Below, one piece after another: positions 34,974 to 43,804 of a DNA stretch of 64,000 nucleotides (the first letter of the stretch is position 1; each line of letters starts with the position of its first letter). This DNA comes from G965212025 sp965212025 (lineage in GTDB: Bacteria > Pseudomonadota > Gammaproteobacteria > Poriferisulfidales > Oxydemutatoraceae): the NCBI GenBank assembly GCA_965212025.1, contig OZ243039.1, positions 1,736,001-1,800,000 on the forward strand. Reading direction: 5' to 3'. Below the pieces are notes generated by a model. It worked only from the letters and a program-made list of their open reading frames with translations. It had not been told where the DNA came from and ran no database searches. The position numbers and the translations under genes are program-made.

Positions 34974-35633
34974 TTGTTACAGAAGCAAGACCAGAAAAAA
35001 ATTTTTTTTGCGGTTTCCAGAGGGCGTGTGCTGCAAAGCGCGTTGCCGATACTGGACGCGCTGAATTGCGCCCCCTTGGATGGCTTTGATGACAGCCGCA
35101 AACTGACGATAGAAACTTTTGACCCCGGAATCGATTTGCTTGTTTTACGCGGGGTTGACGTTCTGACTTATGTGGAGCGTGGGATCTCGGGCTTGGGGAT
35201 AGTCGGTAAAGATATTTTAATGGAGCATAAGGGCAGTGAGGTTTACGAATTGCTTGATCTGAATATTGCGCATTGCCGCATGGTGGTTGCGGGTTCCCCT
35301 GAGTCGCTCACGCCAAACGGGAAAAGTGGTCGGCGCTTGCGCGTAGCAACCAAGTATCCGAGCAGCACGCTGGAACACTTTGCCAAGACAGGAGAACAGG
35401 TGGAAATCATCAAACTTCACGGCACAACGGAGCTGGCACCGCGCCTGAATTTATCGGATTTCATAGTGGACATTGTTGACACCGGGAAAACATTGCAAGC
35501 GAACGGCTTGAAAGTTCACGAAGAAATCGCGACCATCACCGCGCGCCTAGTCGCAAACAAGGCGCTCATGAAGACTCAATTCAAGCGCATCAATACCATC
35601 GTGAACCTCCTGAAAGAAACGGTTCACCATTAA
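34974..35633 (+). CDS. hisG: ATP phosphoribosyltransferase, short form HisG
   Basis: HisG starts histidine synthesis by joining ATP and PRPP. The 219-residue product is the short form, which needs a HisZ regulatory subunit encoded elsewhere. Family motifs are the N-terminal FAVSRGRV, the DVLTYVERGISGLGIVGKD stretch, RRLRVATKYP and the PRPP loop IVDIVDTGKTLQ. I chose TTG 34974: GAGG lies 9 bases upstream and the resulting N-terminus fits the short form. The longer frame from 34884 overlaps murA by 73 bases and would add a basic leader unlike the family. It is probably cotranscribed with murA, aroG and hisD. Confidence 0.93.
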   Translation: MLQKQDQKKIFFAVSRGRVLQSALPILDALNCAPLDGFDDSRKLTIETFDPGIDLLVLRGVDVLTYVERGISGLGIVGKDILMEHKGSEVYELLDLNIAHCRMVVAGSPESLTPNGKSGRRLRVATKYPSSTLEHFAKTGEQVEIIKLHGTTELAPRLNLSDFIVDIVDTGKTLQANGLKVHEEIATITARLVANKALMKTQFKRINTIVNLLKETVHH

Positions 35634-35654
35634 AAATACGGAGAAAAACACAGA

Positions 35655-36716
35655 ATGCATAAAACGGATGACTTGAGAATTATCGGGATTCAGGAGCTGA
35701 CACTTCCCGCGGAGTTGATAGCCGAGCTTGCGCTGAGCGCAAAAGCTTCTGATTGTGTTTGTGCGTCTCGTGAAGCAATCCGAAACATTTTGTCCGGGAA
35801 AGACAGCCGCCTGGTGGTCATTGTTGGCCCCTGTTCAATACACGACCTTGAGTCCGCTCAAGAGTACGCTGAAAGACTGCGTCACTGCATAGAACAGTAC
35901 AAATCCAGCCTGCATATTGTGATGCGAGTCTATTTCGAGAAACCGAGGACGATTGCCGGTTGGAAAGGGCTGATTAACGACCCCAACCTGGATGACAGCT
36001 TCAAAATAAACAAGGGATTGAAACTGGCCAGACAGCTGCTGCTTGATTTGAACGAGATGGGGGTTTCAGCGGGGACTGAATATCTGGATTTGATCAGCCC
36101 GCAATTTGTTTCAGATCTGGTAAGTTGGGGCGCCATAGGAGCCCGCACAACAGAAAGCCAGGTTCATCGCGAACTCGCCTCTGGTCTGTCCTGCCCGGTT
36201 GGTTTTAAGAATGGCACGGGCGGGGACTTGCAAATTGCAGTAGACGCGTTACGTTCAGCGGCTGTGCCGCATCATTTTCTGTCTGTTACCAAAAAGGGTC
36301 GTTCGGCAATCTTTTCGACATCCGGTAATCCCGATTGCCATATCATCATGCGTGGAGGAGTAAATCAGAGTAATTACGGTACGGATAGCGTGAAACAGTG
36401 TTCTGAGATGCTGTTAAAGGTAGAACAGCGGCCCAATGTGATGATTGACTTCAGTCATGCCAATAGTGCCAAGCAGCACAAGAGGCAACTGCTGGTCGGT
36501 GAATCCGTTGCCGAGCAGATTCGTGGCGGAGAGAAGAATATTATTGGCGTCATGATTGAAAGCCACTTGGTCGGTGGTCGTCAGGATCTGGTGTCCAAAG
36601 AGAAGCTCGTCTACGGCCAGAGCATAACGGATGCCTGTCTGGCCTGGGAGGATACGGAGAAGTTGCTGGCACTCATGGCTGAATCTGTAGACGTGAGGCG
36701 TGGCAGAACGCGTTGA
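35655..36716 (+). CDS. aroG: 3-deoxy-7-phosphoheptulonate synthase (class I DAHP synthase)
   Basis: This enzyme condenses PEP with erythrose 4-phosphate, the first step of the shikimate pathway. The 353-residue protein has the type I AroFGH motifs: VGPCSIHD (about residue 56), the GARTTESQVHRELASGL region with substrate contacts, FKNGTGG and the metal-site segment MIDFSHANS. Which of AroF, AroG or AroH feedback types it is cannot be read from the sequence with confidence, so the symbol is provisional. Its place between hisG and hisD is unusual. The stop overlaps the TTG start of hisD (TTGA), suggesting translational coupling of aromatic and histidine genes. Confidence 0.94.
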   Translation: MHKTDDLRIIGIQELTLPAELIAELALSAKASDCVCASREAIRNILSGKDSRLVVIVGPCSIHDLESAQEYAERLRHCIEQYKSSLHIVMRVYFEKPRTIAGWKGLINDPNLDDSFKINKGLKLARQLLLDLNEMGVSAGTEYLDLISPQFVSDLVSWGAIGARTTESQVHRELASGLSCPVGFKNGTGGDLQIAVDALRSAAVPHHFLSVTKKGRSAIFSTSGNPDCHIIMRGGVNQSNYGTDSVKQCSEMLLKVEQRPNVMIDFSHANSAKQHKRQLLVGESVAEQIRGGEKNIIGVMIESHLVGGRQDLVSKEKLVYGQSITDACLAWEDTEKLLALMAESVDVRRGRTR

Positions 36717-38035
36717 GTTTGTCTGTTGAACATCTGGATATTCGTCAAAGCGATTTTGAAAAGCGTTTTAAAGCGTTTTTGTCTTCTGCCAGCGAGACAC
36801 CCTCTGAGCTGGCCTCTCAGGTTCGTGAAGTTCTGGCAGACCTTCGCTTGCACGGCGATACCGCCTTATTGCGTTATGCGCAAAAATATGACGCCTACAG
36901 CGGCAATGATGCCTCTCTATTCAGAATCCCAAAAGAGAAAATAACTAATTCTCTGAATGATTTAGACGTAGAAGTTAGGAGGGCACTTGAGAGGTCAGCT
37001 GAACGGATACGTCTCTACGCTGAGGCGCAAAAGCTCACCTCCTGGGAAATTGAGGATGATGACGGGAATCGGGTAGGCCAACGCGTCCTGCCGATAGAAT
37101 CCGTAGGCCTTTATGTTCCAGGAGGCACAGCAAGCTACCCATCCTCCCTGTTGATGACGGGCTTGCCGGCTCAGGTAGCGGGCGTTCCGCACATTGTCGT
37201 GGTGACGCCAACGCGGGGTGGAACCGGGTTTTCGGTTTTACTCGCAGCTGCCGCTATTTGTGGCATAGAGGAGATTTACCGTATCGGTGGTGCCCACGCT
37301 ATCGCTGCGCTCGCCTTTGGAACCGAAACAATTCCCAAAGTCGACAAGATTGTCGGCCCTGGAAACCAGTACGTGACTGAGGCAAAACGCCAGTTGTTCG
37401 GCCAGGTGGGAATCGACATGCTGGCAGGTCCCTCGGAAGTCGTTATTATTTGTGATGGCAGCGCAGACCCTCATTGGGTGGCTGCTGATCTTTGTTCCCA
37501 GGCAGAGCATGACGAAGACGCCAAGGCAGTGCTGCTCACATCCGACCCTGAAATGCCAGGTCGCGTTCTGGCGGCCATGCAAGCGCTAATCGCAGAAATG
37601 CCAAGAGCAGAAATCATCAAAAAAGCCTTTAAGAACTGTGGTCTGATGGTCACCGTGCCCCACCTGAAAGAAGCGGCGGAAATTGCTAACCGCATAGCTC
37701 CGGAGCACCTGGAAATCCAGGTCGATGATCCACATTCGATATTGAACCTGATACACAGGGCTGGTGCGGTTTTTATCGGAAAATATTCACCCGTGGTCGT
37801 GGGAGATTACTGCGCCGGGCCGAACCATGTTTTGCCCACTTCCGGAACGGCGCGCTTTGCTTCTCCGCTTGGTGTCTATGATTTCCAAAAGCGAAGCAGC
37901 ACCATCCAATGCAGTCGCACCGGCTCTGGACCCCTGTCGCGCTGTGCCAGCACGATGGCTGGCCAGGAAGGCTTATACGCACACGCCAAGTCTGCCGACT
38001 GCCGTGCGATTGATTCTGCGTCCACGAATGATTGA
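36713..38035 (+). CDS. hisD: Histidinol dehydrogenase
   Basis: HisD carries out the last two oxidations to histidine. The 440-residue zinc enzyme shows GLYVPGGTASYPSS (about residue 130), the VDKIVGPGNQYVTEAKRQ region, the zinc ligand and base segments QAEHDEDA and APEHLEIQ, and NHVLPTSGTARF near the C-terminus. The start is TTG 36713, overlapping the aroG stop; a second TTG lies two codons later. The last 30 residues, after YAHAKSAD, are slightly longer than usual. The end overlaps the next gene by 8 bases. Confidence 0.96.
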   Translation: MSLSVEHLDIRQSDFEKRFKAFLSSASETPSELASQVREVLADLRLHGDTALLRYAQKYDAYSGNDASLFRIPKEKITNSLNDLDVEVRRALERSAERIRLYAEAQKLTSWEIEDDDGNRVGQRVLPIESVGLYVPGGTASYPSSLLMTGLPAQVAGVPHIVVVTPTRGGTGFSVLLAAAAICGIEEIYRIGGAHAIAALAFGTETIPKVDKIVGPGNQYVTEAKRQLFGQVGIDMLAGPSEVVIICDGSADPHWVAADLCSQAEHDEDAKAVLLTSDPEMPGRVLAAMQALIAEMPRAEIIKKAFKNCGLMVTVPHLKEAAEIANRIAPEHLEIQVDDPHSILNLIHRAGAVFIGKYSPVVVGDYCAGPNHVLPTSGTARFASPLGVYDFQKRSSTIQCSRTGSGPLSRCASTMAGQEGLYAHAKSADCRAIDSASTND

Positions 38036-38786
38036 GTTGCGACAGCTGGTGTCCTACACGGACGATTTTCTCACTGCCCACCGCTTTCAGGACTATTGTC
38101 CGAACGGCTTACAGGTTGAAGGCCGTTCGGAGGTTCGGCGCATAGTTTCCGGGGTCACTTCCTGCCTGGACTGCGTGGAAGCAGCAGTGGAGCGGAATGC
38201 CGACGCCTTATTGGTTCACCACGGTCTGTTCTGGAATAAAGAAAGCCCTGTTGTTACGGGCATGAAAGCCCGTCGTCTGCGACGTTTGCTGAGTGAGCAG
38301 ATCAGCTTGCTTGCCTACCACTTGCCTCTGGACGCACATCCGGAAATTGGCAATAACGCCCGGCTTGCGACTTTGCTTCCTGTTGGGCATTGCGAGTGGG
38401 TTGGCGAGCCAGGTCAACCCGCTTTGTTCATGCACGGCATCCTTGACAAGAGCATGGGCGCCGAAGCGCTCAAGCATCTGCTGGCCAGGCAGCTGCGCCG
38501 TGAACCTTTGCTCGTTCACGGCGGTAAACACGAGATTCGCACGGTCGGCTGGTGTACCGGAGCCGCGCAGGACTTGATTACTGTCGCAGTGCGCCACCAC
38601 CTTGACGCTTTCATCAGCGGTGAAATTTCAGAGCGCACGACCCACATCGCCAGAGAAGAGGGAATCCACTATTTTGCTGCCGGCCACCACGCCACCGAAC
38701 GTTACGGCGTGGAATCCTTAGGGGAGCATCTTGCCGAGCGCTTTTCCCTGGAACACCATTTCGTCGATATCGACAACCCGGCTTGA
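38028..38786 (+). CDS. Nif3-like dinuclear metal center protein
   Basis: Nif3/YbgI (GTP cyclohydrolase I type 2 homologue) proteins are widespread hexameric proteins with a dinuclear metal site; the cellular substrate is unsettled. The 252-residue product has the N-terminal DYCPNGLQVEGR, the metal-site ADALLVHHGLFW (two histidines, about residue 66), LPLDAHPEIGNN and a late GHHATERYG with two histidines and a glutamate. ATG 38028 was chosen because the family starts just before this and because it overlaps hisD by 8 bases; the longer open frame upstream is hisD in another phase. It is likely coexpressed with the his genes. Confidence 0.92.
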   Translation: MIELRQLVSYTDDFLTAHRFQDYCPNGLQVEGRSEVRRIVSGVTSCLDCVEAAVERNADALLVHHGLFWNKESPVVTGMKARRLRRLLSEQISLLAYHLPLDAHPEIGNNARLATLLPVGHCEWVGEPGQPALFMHGILDKSMGAEALKHLLARQLRREPLLVHGGKHEIRTVGWCTGAAQDLITVAVRHHLDAFISGEISERTTHIAREEGIHYFAAGHHATERYGVESLGEHLAERFSLEHHFVDIDNPA

Positions 38787-38836
38787 CATGACGTTAAGCA
38801 AAAAAAGGAATTTTTTCAATAAGTTACAGGAATATT

Positions 38837-40231
38837 ATGTTTGACTTTCTGATTTATCCAGAATGGATTCTTCCCGTAGAACCCGATGCGCTTTTGCGCG
38901 GATACGTCTTGGCGGTAAAAGCCGGAAAAATAGCGGCTTTGTCACCGCTTGCCGAGGCCGAACACTGGCAGGCGAAGGAATATCTGAAATTACCCGGTCA
39001 TGTCTTGCTCCCCGGCTTTGTGAACGCGCACACGCACGCAGCGATGACGCTGTTTCGCGGCTTTGCCAACGATCTGCCTCTTCAAACCTGGCTGGGGGAG
39101 CATGTTTTCCCCGCCGAACGACGTTGGGTAGACCCTGAGTTTGTGGCAGCGGGCAGCCGCCTTGCCGTGGCGGAAATGATCCGCGGTGGAACCACGTGTT
39201 TCAATGACATGTATTTTTTTCCGGGAGAGACCGCCCGGGTCGCAAAGCAGGCTGGCGTCCGTGCCGTCCTGGGACTGCTGGCTCTGGACTTTCCCACCAA
39301 TTGGGCCGCGAACCCGGATGAATATCTGACGCGGGGGCGTGCCGTCTACGAAGAATTCCACGGCGAGGACCTGTTACGCTTCAGCTGTGCCCCACATGCC
39401 CCCTACACGGTAGGTGATGAAACGCTAAGTCGTGTGCGGTCGATGGCAGAAGAGTTGGATTTGCCCATACATATACACGTACATGAAACCAGACAAGAAG
39501 TTGAGGACGCACAAAAACAGGAAGGGATGCGTCCTTTGGAAAGGCTGGAACGGCTGGGTCTTTTAAGCAGCCGGTTACTTGCTGTTCACGCCACTGATTT
39601 AACAGAGAATGAAATTTGCCTGCTTGCAGAGCGAGGGGCGCATGTGCTGCATTGCCCCGAATCAAACATGAAGCTGGGCAGCGGAGTTTGTGGGGTTCGA
39701 CAACTGCTGGAAGCAGGGGTCAACGTAGCTTTGGGAACGGACGGAGCCGCAAGCAACAATGATTTGGACATGTTGGCGGAGGGACGCAGCGCAGCGTTTC
39801 TTGCTAAAGTGTCCGCTTTGGACAGCACGGTTTTGCCGGCGAGTGAAGTGCTGAAGATTGCAACACTGGGAGGGGCACGCGCTTTGAATCTGGACTCTGA
39901 AATTGGTTCGCTTCTTGTTGGAAAGCAAGCAGATTTGGTGGCAATGGATTTGCGGTGTCCGGAGACACAGCCGGTTTATGATCCATGTGCCCAACTCTTT
40001 TACGCTTCTGACCGCTCACAGGTCAGTCACGTTTGGGTTGGGGGTCGCATGTTGCTAAAAGAAAGGCAGCTGTTGTCCGTAGACTTGGATGCAATTTTGA
40101 GCGAAGCACATAGCTGGGGAGAGCGTATCGCTTCCGAGTCAAAGCGGGTGCCGTCAAACCAAGAAGCTTCAGTCCTGAACCCAGGAAGGGTTGCAGTTCA
40201 CACGGTAACGCATGAAACCGTAAAATCATGA
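38837..40231 (+). CDS. mtaD: 5-methylthioadenosine/S-adenosylhomocysteine deaminase (amidohydrolase)
   Basis: The enzyme belongs to the TRZ/ATZ amidohydrolases that deaminate MTA and SAH, or related aminopurines and aminohydrolase substrates. The 464-residue protein has the metal-binding NAHTHAAM (about residue 62) after PGFVNAHTH, the GGTTCFNDMYFF segment, PHAPYTV, HVHET, the VHATDLT histidine and LGTDGAASNNDLDM with the catalytic aspartate. It is about 20 residues longer than usual at the C-terminus, with a low-complexity tail. A modest site (ACAGGA) precedes ATG 38837. Substrate preference cannot be fixed by reading alone. Confidence 0.88.
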   Translation: MFDFLIYPEWILPVEPDALLRGYVLAVKAGKIAALSPLAEAEHWQAKEYLKLPGHVLLPGFVNAHTHAAMTLFRGFANDLPLQTWLGEHVFPAERRWVDPEFVAAGSRLAVAEMIRGGTTCFNDMYFFPGETARVAKQAGVRAVLGLLALDFPTNWAANPDEYLTRGRAVYEEFHGEDLLRFSCAPHAPYTVGDETLSRVRSMAEELDLPIHIHVHETRQEVEDAQKQEGMRPLERLERLGLLSSRLLAVHATDLTENEICLLAERGAHVLHCPESNMKLGSGVCGVRQLLEAGVNVALGTDGAASNNDLDMLAEGRSAAFLAKVSALDSTVLPASEVLKIATLGGARALNLDSEIGSLLVGKQADLVAMDLRCPETQPVYDPCAQLFYASDRSQVSHVWVGGRMLLKERQLLSVDLDAILSEAHSWGERIASESKRVPSNQEASVLNPGRVAVHTVTHETVKS

Positions 40232-40259
40232 TTTTTAACTGAGAAAACCAAGGAGAACC

Positions 40260-40490
40260 ATGTCAAATAGCGACCAAAATCTGGATTTACGTGGGTTGAA
40301 TTGCCCAATGCCCATCCTGTATACCAAAAAGGCTTTGGCAAAAATGTCAAGCGGCGAGCAGCTTAGAATCGTTGCAACCGATTCGGGTACCCTCAAGGAC
40401 TTTGAAGCCTTTTCGCGGCAAACCGGAAATGCATTGCTTGAAAGCCGCGAGGAGCAGGGGAAGTTCCACTTTTTGATTCGCAAGGCTTAG
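40260..40490 (+). CDS. tusA: TusA-family sulfur carrier protein
   Basis: TusA proteins carry persulfide sulfur for tRNA thiolation or, in sulfur-oxidising bacteria, for cytoplasmic sulfur trafficking. The 76-residue product has the invariant CP motif in DLRGLNCPMPIL (Cys at about residue 17) and the usual beta-alpha-beta-alpha size. AAGGAGAACC lies just before the ATG. The nearby YeeE/YedE gene suggests a role linked to sulfur compounds, but no dsr or hdr genes are in this window, so the exact pathway is open. Confidence 0.93.
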   Translation: MSNSDQNLDLRGLNCPMPILYTKKALAKMSSGEQLRIVATDSGTLKDFEAFSRQTGNALLESREEQGKFHFLIRKA

Positions 40491-40588
40491 TCGCCACTGT
40501 TACTGGCAAAGATTAAATGGCGGTCTTCATTCAGAAAGCCAACACTTTGTCAGGTGGTATTTTTCCCTAAAGTGGATGATTGCGTGAC

Positions 40589-41146
40589 ATGAGCACGGCG
40601 GACAGGCGAGTCATTTCGGTATTGCTTGAAAACGAGCCCGGAGCCTTGGTTATGGTTGCTGGTTTGTTTTCTGCCCGTGGCTGTAATATCGATTCTCTGA
40701 CAGTCGCCGTGACAGAAGAAGAAAGTTTGTCTCGCATGACGATTATTTCATGGGAAAGTGAGGAAAAAATTTCACAAATCATCAAGCAGTTAAACAAGTT
40801 GGTAAACGTGGTACAGGTTTCGGTTCTTTTTCCGAACGAACACATAGACCGGGAGATGCTGCTTGCCAAAGTCCCTTGTTCCGAGGAGACCTTCAGCCAA
40901 TTGTGTAATTTTGCGGAACAACACGGGGCGCGTTTAATAAAAAGTGGTGCCGGCAAGTGTGTATTTGAAATAATTTCCTCTTCCGAAGGCATAGAAAATT
41001 TTGCTCAGGCACTGTCTGAGTGGCATCCGCTGGAAATTGTACGTTCGGGTGCAATCAGTGTTAGCTGTGAAGACTTGGCGCCACCCGAATCCGGTGCTGC
41101 CAAAGTGACCCGAAAAAAAAAACAAGGAGAGAAAAAGACAACATGA
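40589..41146 (+). CDS. ilvN: Acetolactate synthase regulatory (small) subunit
   Basis: This ACT-domain subunit confers valine feedback inhibition on acetolactate synthase in branched-chain amino acid synthesis. The 185-residue product has the N-terminal ACT segment RRVISVLLENEPGALVMVAGLFSARG-like (split here as RVISVLLENEPGAL and GLFSARGCNIDSL) and the family C-terminal domain with VRSGAISV. The catalytic subunit that usually precedes it is not in this window. I prefer ATG 40589 to TTG 40580. The last residues are Lys-rich from an A10 run (41113-41122). The stop overlaps the ilvC start (ATGA). The symbol ilvH would fit equally. Confidence 0.92.
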   Translation: MSTADRRVISVLLENEPGALVMVAGLFSARGCNIDSLTVAVTEEESLSRMTIISWESEEKISQIIKQLNKLVNVVQVSVLFPNEHIDREMLLAKVPCSEETFSQLCNFAEQHGARLIKSGAGKCVFEIISSSEGIENFAQALSEWHPLEIVRSGAISVSCEDLAPPESGAAKVTRKKKQGEKKTT

Positions 41147-42150
41147 AAATTTACTACGACAAGGATGTGCGGGCAACATTTCTGCAAGGCATGAAGGTGG
41201 CAGTGATCGGGTTTGGTTCCCAAGGACATGCCCATGCCATGAATTTGCGAGACTCAGGAGTGGATGTCATCGTCGGACTCCGTGAGACGTCCAATTCCCG
41301 CGAACACGTTGCCGATGCCGGGCTCACTTGTGTCACCGCCGCCGAGGCTGCGGCACAGGCAGACGTGCTGATGCTACTGGCGCCGGATGAGAGCCAAGCT
41401 GAAATCTATGCCAAGGATCTACTTCCCAACCTTCGTCAGGGAGCTGCTCTCGGTTTTGCTCACGGTTTCAATATGCATTTTTCCATGATTCAGCCGCGTG
41501 CTGACCTGGACGTATTTATGGTGGCTCCCAAAGGGCCAGGACACCTGGTTCGTTCCACTTATGAGCAAGGGAAGGGGGTTCCTGTTCTGATTGCGATTGC
41601 CAAAGACATGTCTGGCAGTACCCACGACTTGGCGTTAGCCTACGCCGGTGCCATCGGTGGGGGGCGTGCCGCCATCATTGAAACGACATTCCGCGAAGAA
41701 ACCGAGACCGACCTGTTTGGAGAACAGGCCGTGTTGTGTGGTGGTGTGACTGCCCTGATCGAAGCAGGATTTGACACCTTGGTGGAAAACGGCTACGCCC
41801 CGGAAATGGCGTATTTTGAGTGCTTGCATGAGTTGAAACTCATTGTGGATTTGATTTACGAAGGTGGAATCCCGAATATGCGATACTCGATTTCCAACAC
41901 TGCTGAATACGGCGATATCAGTCGTGGTCCCAGGGTGATTAATCAGGCCGTGCGTGAAGAAATGAAACGCATACTTTCCGAAGTTCGGTCGGGAGCCTTT
42001 GCAAAGGAGTTCGTCTCGGAAATCAAGGCGGGAGCGAAAACCATGAAAGCAGCAAAGGAGAAAGCCAACACGAGTGAAATGGAAAAAACAGGGCGTCGTC
42101 TGAGAGCCATGATGCCATGGATCAGTAGCAATCGCCTGGTGAAAAACTAG
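41143..42150 (+). CDS. ilvC: Ketol-acid reductoisomerase (class I)
   Basis: IlvC converts acetolactate and acetohydroxybutyrate to dihydroxy acids using NADPH and magnesium. The 335-residue length marks the short class I. The Rossmann motif GFGSQGHAHA (about residue 25), the GLRETSNSRE cofactor loop, the FAHGFNMHF segment, the metal-binding FREETETDLFGEQAVLCGG-like region and YSISNTAEYGD are all clear. AAGGAGAG lies 11 bases before the ATG, inside ilvN, and the overlap implies coupling with ilvN. pssA follows closely. Confidence 0.97.
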   Translation: MKIYYDKDVRATFLQGMKVAVIGFGSQGHAHAMNLRDSGVDVIVGLRETSNSREHVADAGLTCVTAAEAAAQADVLMLLAPDESQAEIYAKDLLPNLRQGAALGFAHGFNMHFSMIQPRADLDVFMVAPKGPGHLVRSTYEQGKGVPVLIAIAKDMSGSTHDLALAYAGAIGGGRAAIIETTFREETETDLFGEQAVLCGGVTALIEAGFDTLVENGYAPEMAYFECLHELKLIVDLIYEGGIPNMRYSISNTAEYGDISRGPRVINQAVREEMKRILSEVRSGAFAKEFVSEIKAGAKTMKAAKEKANTSEMEKTGRRLRAMMPWISSNRLVKN

Positions 42151-42166
42151 GCATCAGGAAAGCAGA

Positions 42167-42937
42167 TTGAAAGCGAAAAGAAGAGGCGTTTATATACTGC
42201 CGAGCCTGATTACCAGCGCCTCTTTGTTTCTTGGCTTTTGGTCCATGATATTGACGCTCAACGGGCGCTATGAAAGTGCCGTTCTGGCGATTTATGTCGC
42301 CTTGGTTATGGATTTTCTTGACGGAAAAGTCGCGCGAATGATGGCCTCGGAAACTCGCTTCGGTGCTGAATACGACAGTCTCAGTGACGTGGTTGTTTTT
42401 GGTTGCGCGCCAGCGATCTTGCTGTATCAATGGGATTTTTTTGTCGCCGACACCGCATGGGAACGGGTCGGGTGGCTGCTTTGCTTTGTTTTTTTATCGA
42501 CAACTGCCATGCGCCTGGCGCGCTTTAACGCGGCCACCGGCAAGGATGTCCGTCCATTTTTCCTGGGTTTGCCGTGTCCCATTGCTGCGGTCTTTCTGGT
42601 TTCCCTGGCGGGGGTATGCAAACACCACGGGGTTGACGATGAGTGGCTGCGCTGGTTGATGTCAGCTTCCATGGTTTCGGTCTCCATTCTGATGGTGAGC
42701 AATCTCGGTTACTACAGCTTCAAGGGAGTCAAACTTGGTTCGCGCATTTCGCTTCTTGCCATGTTCCTGCTCGTGTCAGCATTTGTTTTGTTTTCATTGG
42801 ATCTTCAGCTGTTTTCCTTGATCGTTTCGTCTGTTTACCTGCTATCCCCATTGCCGCGTTTCGTGCTACGGCTACTGAAAAAACAAAAACCGGGCGACAA
42901 AACTCTCAAAAGCAAGCATTTTTTCAACAAAGACTGA
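42167..42937 (+). CDS. pssA: CDP-diacylglycerol-serine O-phosphatidyltransferase
   Basis: PssA of this integral-membrane class makes phosphatidylserine, the precursor of phosphatidylethanolamine. The 256-residue protein has the CDP-alcohol phosphotransferase motif D-x2-DG-x2-AR-x8-G-x3-D-x3-D, read as DFLDGKVAR then GAEYDSLSD (about residues 46-72), and six to eight hydrophobic helices. The ilvC-pssA order is found in several proteobacterial groups. Start is TTG 42167 with AGGAAAG about 5 bases upstream; no ATG fits before the first helix. Confidence 0.94.
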   Translation: MKAKRRGVYILPSLITSASLFLGFWSMILTLNGRYESAVLAIYVALVMDFLDGKVARMMASETRFGAEYDSLSDVVVFGCAPAILLYQWDFFVADTAWERVGWLLCFVFLSTTAMRLARFNAATGKDVRPFFLGLPCPIAAVFLVSLAGVCKHHGVDDEWLRWLMSASMVSVSILMVSNLGYYSFKGVKLGSRISLLAMFLLVSAFVLFSLDLQLFSLIVSSVYLLSPLPRFVLRLLKKQKPGDKTLKSKHFFNKD

Positions 42938-42969
42938 GTGCTCCTCGGCTCTACTGCTTTAGCAACAAG

Positions 42970-43779
42970 ATGAGCCATACGCGAAGAACCACCCCCGCAG
43001 GTAGGCCAGGTGGTGCGGGTAGGCCATTGAGCGACCACTTCGTACTGTTCGCCAACCGAAAGGCTTTGGTTCGCTCTCTGTGGCTGTTGCTTTGCCTCCA
43101 GTGCTGTTACGCCAACGCCCTGGCAGAGACAAACAGGCAGGGACAGAAAATCGGAATCGTTTCCCTGTTGGGTCAGCGCTTTGATATGGTCTACCTTGGG
43201 CACCTCGCTTTTTCAGACGAGTCCAAAGCGGTCAACGTCAAAAGCTGGGGTGTGGATGAACATCTGTTGTCAGGGCTGCTCTACGGAAAAAACGGGAGTT
43301 GCTTCAAGAAGCCGCCACGCCGGGCTATGCGGGCGTTACATCGCGTCTACGACACGAGCGAGTCCGGCTGGCTTTACAGCAAAAATTACGATTTGAAACA
43401 AATCAAAGAACTGTTGAAAAAAATTGGCAAGGCATTGGGGGTTGAGAAATGGCTGCTGATCTTAAAAAACAAGTCAACTGACCGAATCCTGGATACAGAC
43501 CGTCATTTTGTGGGTTTTGGACTTTATCGGAACGCGTACCACAAAAAGTCCGTTTACCTTTATGCCTACACCGGAGTGCTGCTATTCGATACACGATCCG
43601 GAAGAGTCGTCAAAAGCCTGAGAATTGCCTCTTCGCGTAAATTGAAGGCAGAATACTGGCCGAAGCAGGGATCATGGCTTAACAGGAAACAAAGCCTGGC
43701 TCTACGGAACACTTTTAACCGAATGCTTGCAAACGACCTTAAAAATGCAGTAAAAACATTATGTCGGGCAACTTTTTAA
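42970..43779 (+). CDS. Secreted protein of unknown function
   Basis: The 269-residue product has an Arg-rich start, a signal sequence (ALVRSLWLLLCLQCC) and a probable cleavage after ANALA. The mature part begins KIGIVSLLGQRFDMVYLG, a phrase reminiscent of a group of uncharacterised proteobacterial periplasmic proteins, but I cannot name a family. ATG 42970 is preferred because the longer frame to 42643 overlaps pssA fully and lacks a signal. It is separated from pssA by 32 bases and precedes mscS by 25, so an operon is plausible. No catalytic motif is recognised. Confidence 0.78.
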   Translation: MSHTRRTTPAGRPGGAGRPLSDHFVLFANRKALVRSLWLLLCLQCCYANALAETNRQGQKIGIVSLLGQRFDMVYLGHLAFSDESKAVNVKSWGVDEHLLSGLLYGKNGSCFKKPPRRAMRALHRVYDTSESGWLYSKNYDLKQIKELLKKIGKALGVEKWLLILKNKSTDRILDTDRHFVGFGLYRNAYHKKSVYLYAYTGVLLFDTRSGRVVKSLRIASSRKLKAEYWPKQGSWLNRKQSLALRNTFNRMLANDLKNAVKTLCRATF

Positions 43780-43804
43780 TCTGATTATTGAAGGGGACGG
43801 AAAA

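Noticed and set aside
37764..38027. Long N-terminal extension of the Nif3-like protein
   Set aside because: This is hisD read in another phase; family members start at ATG 38028.
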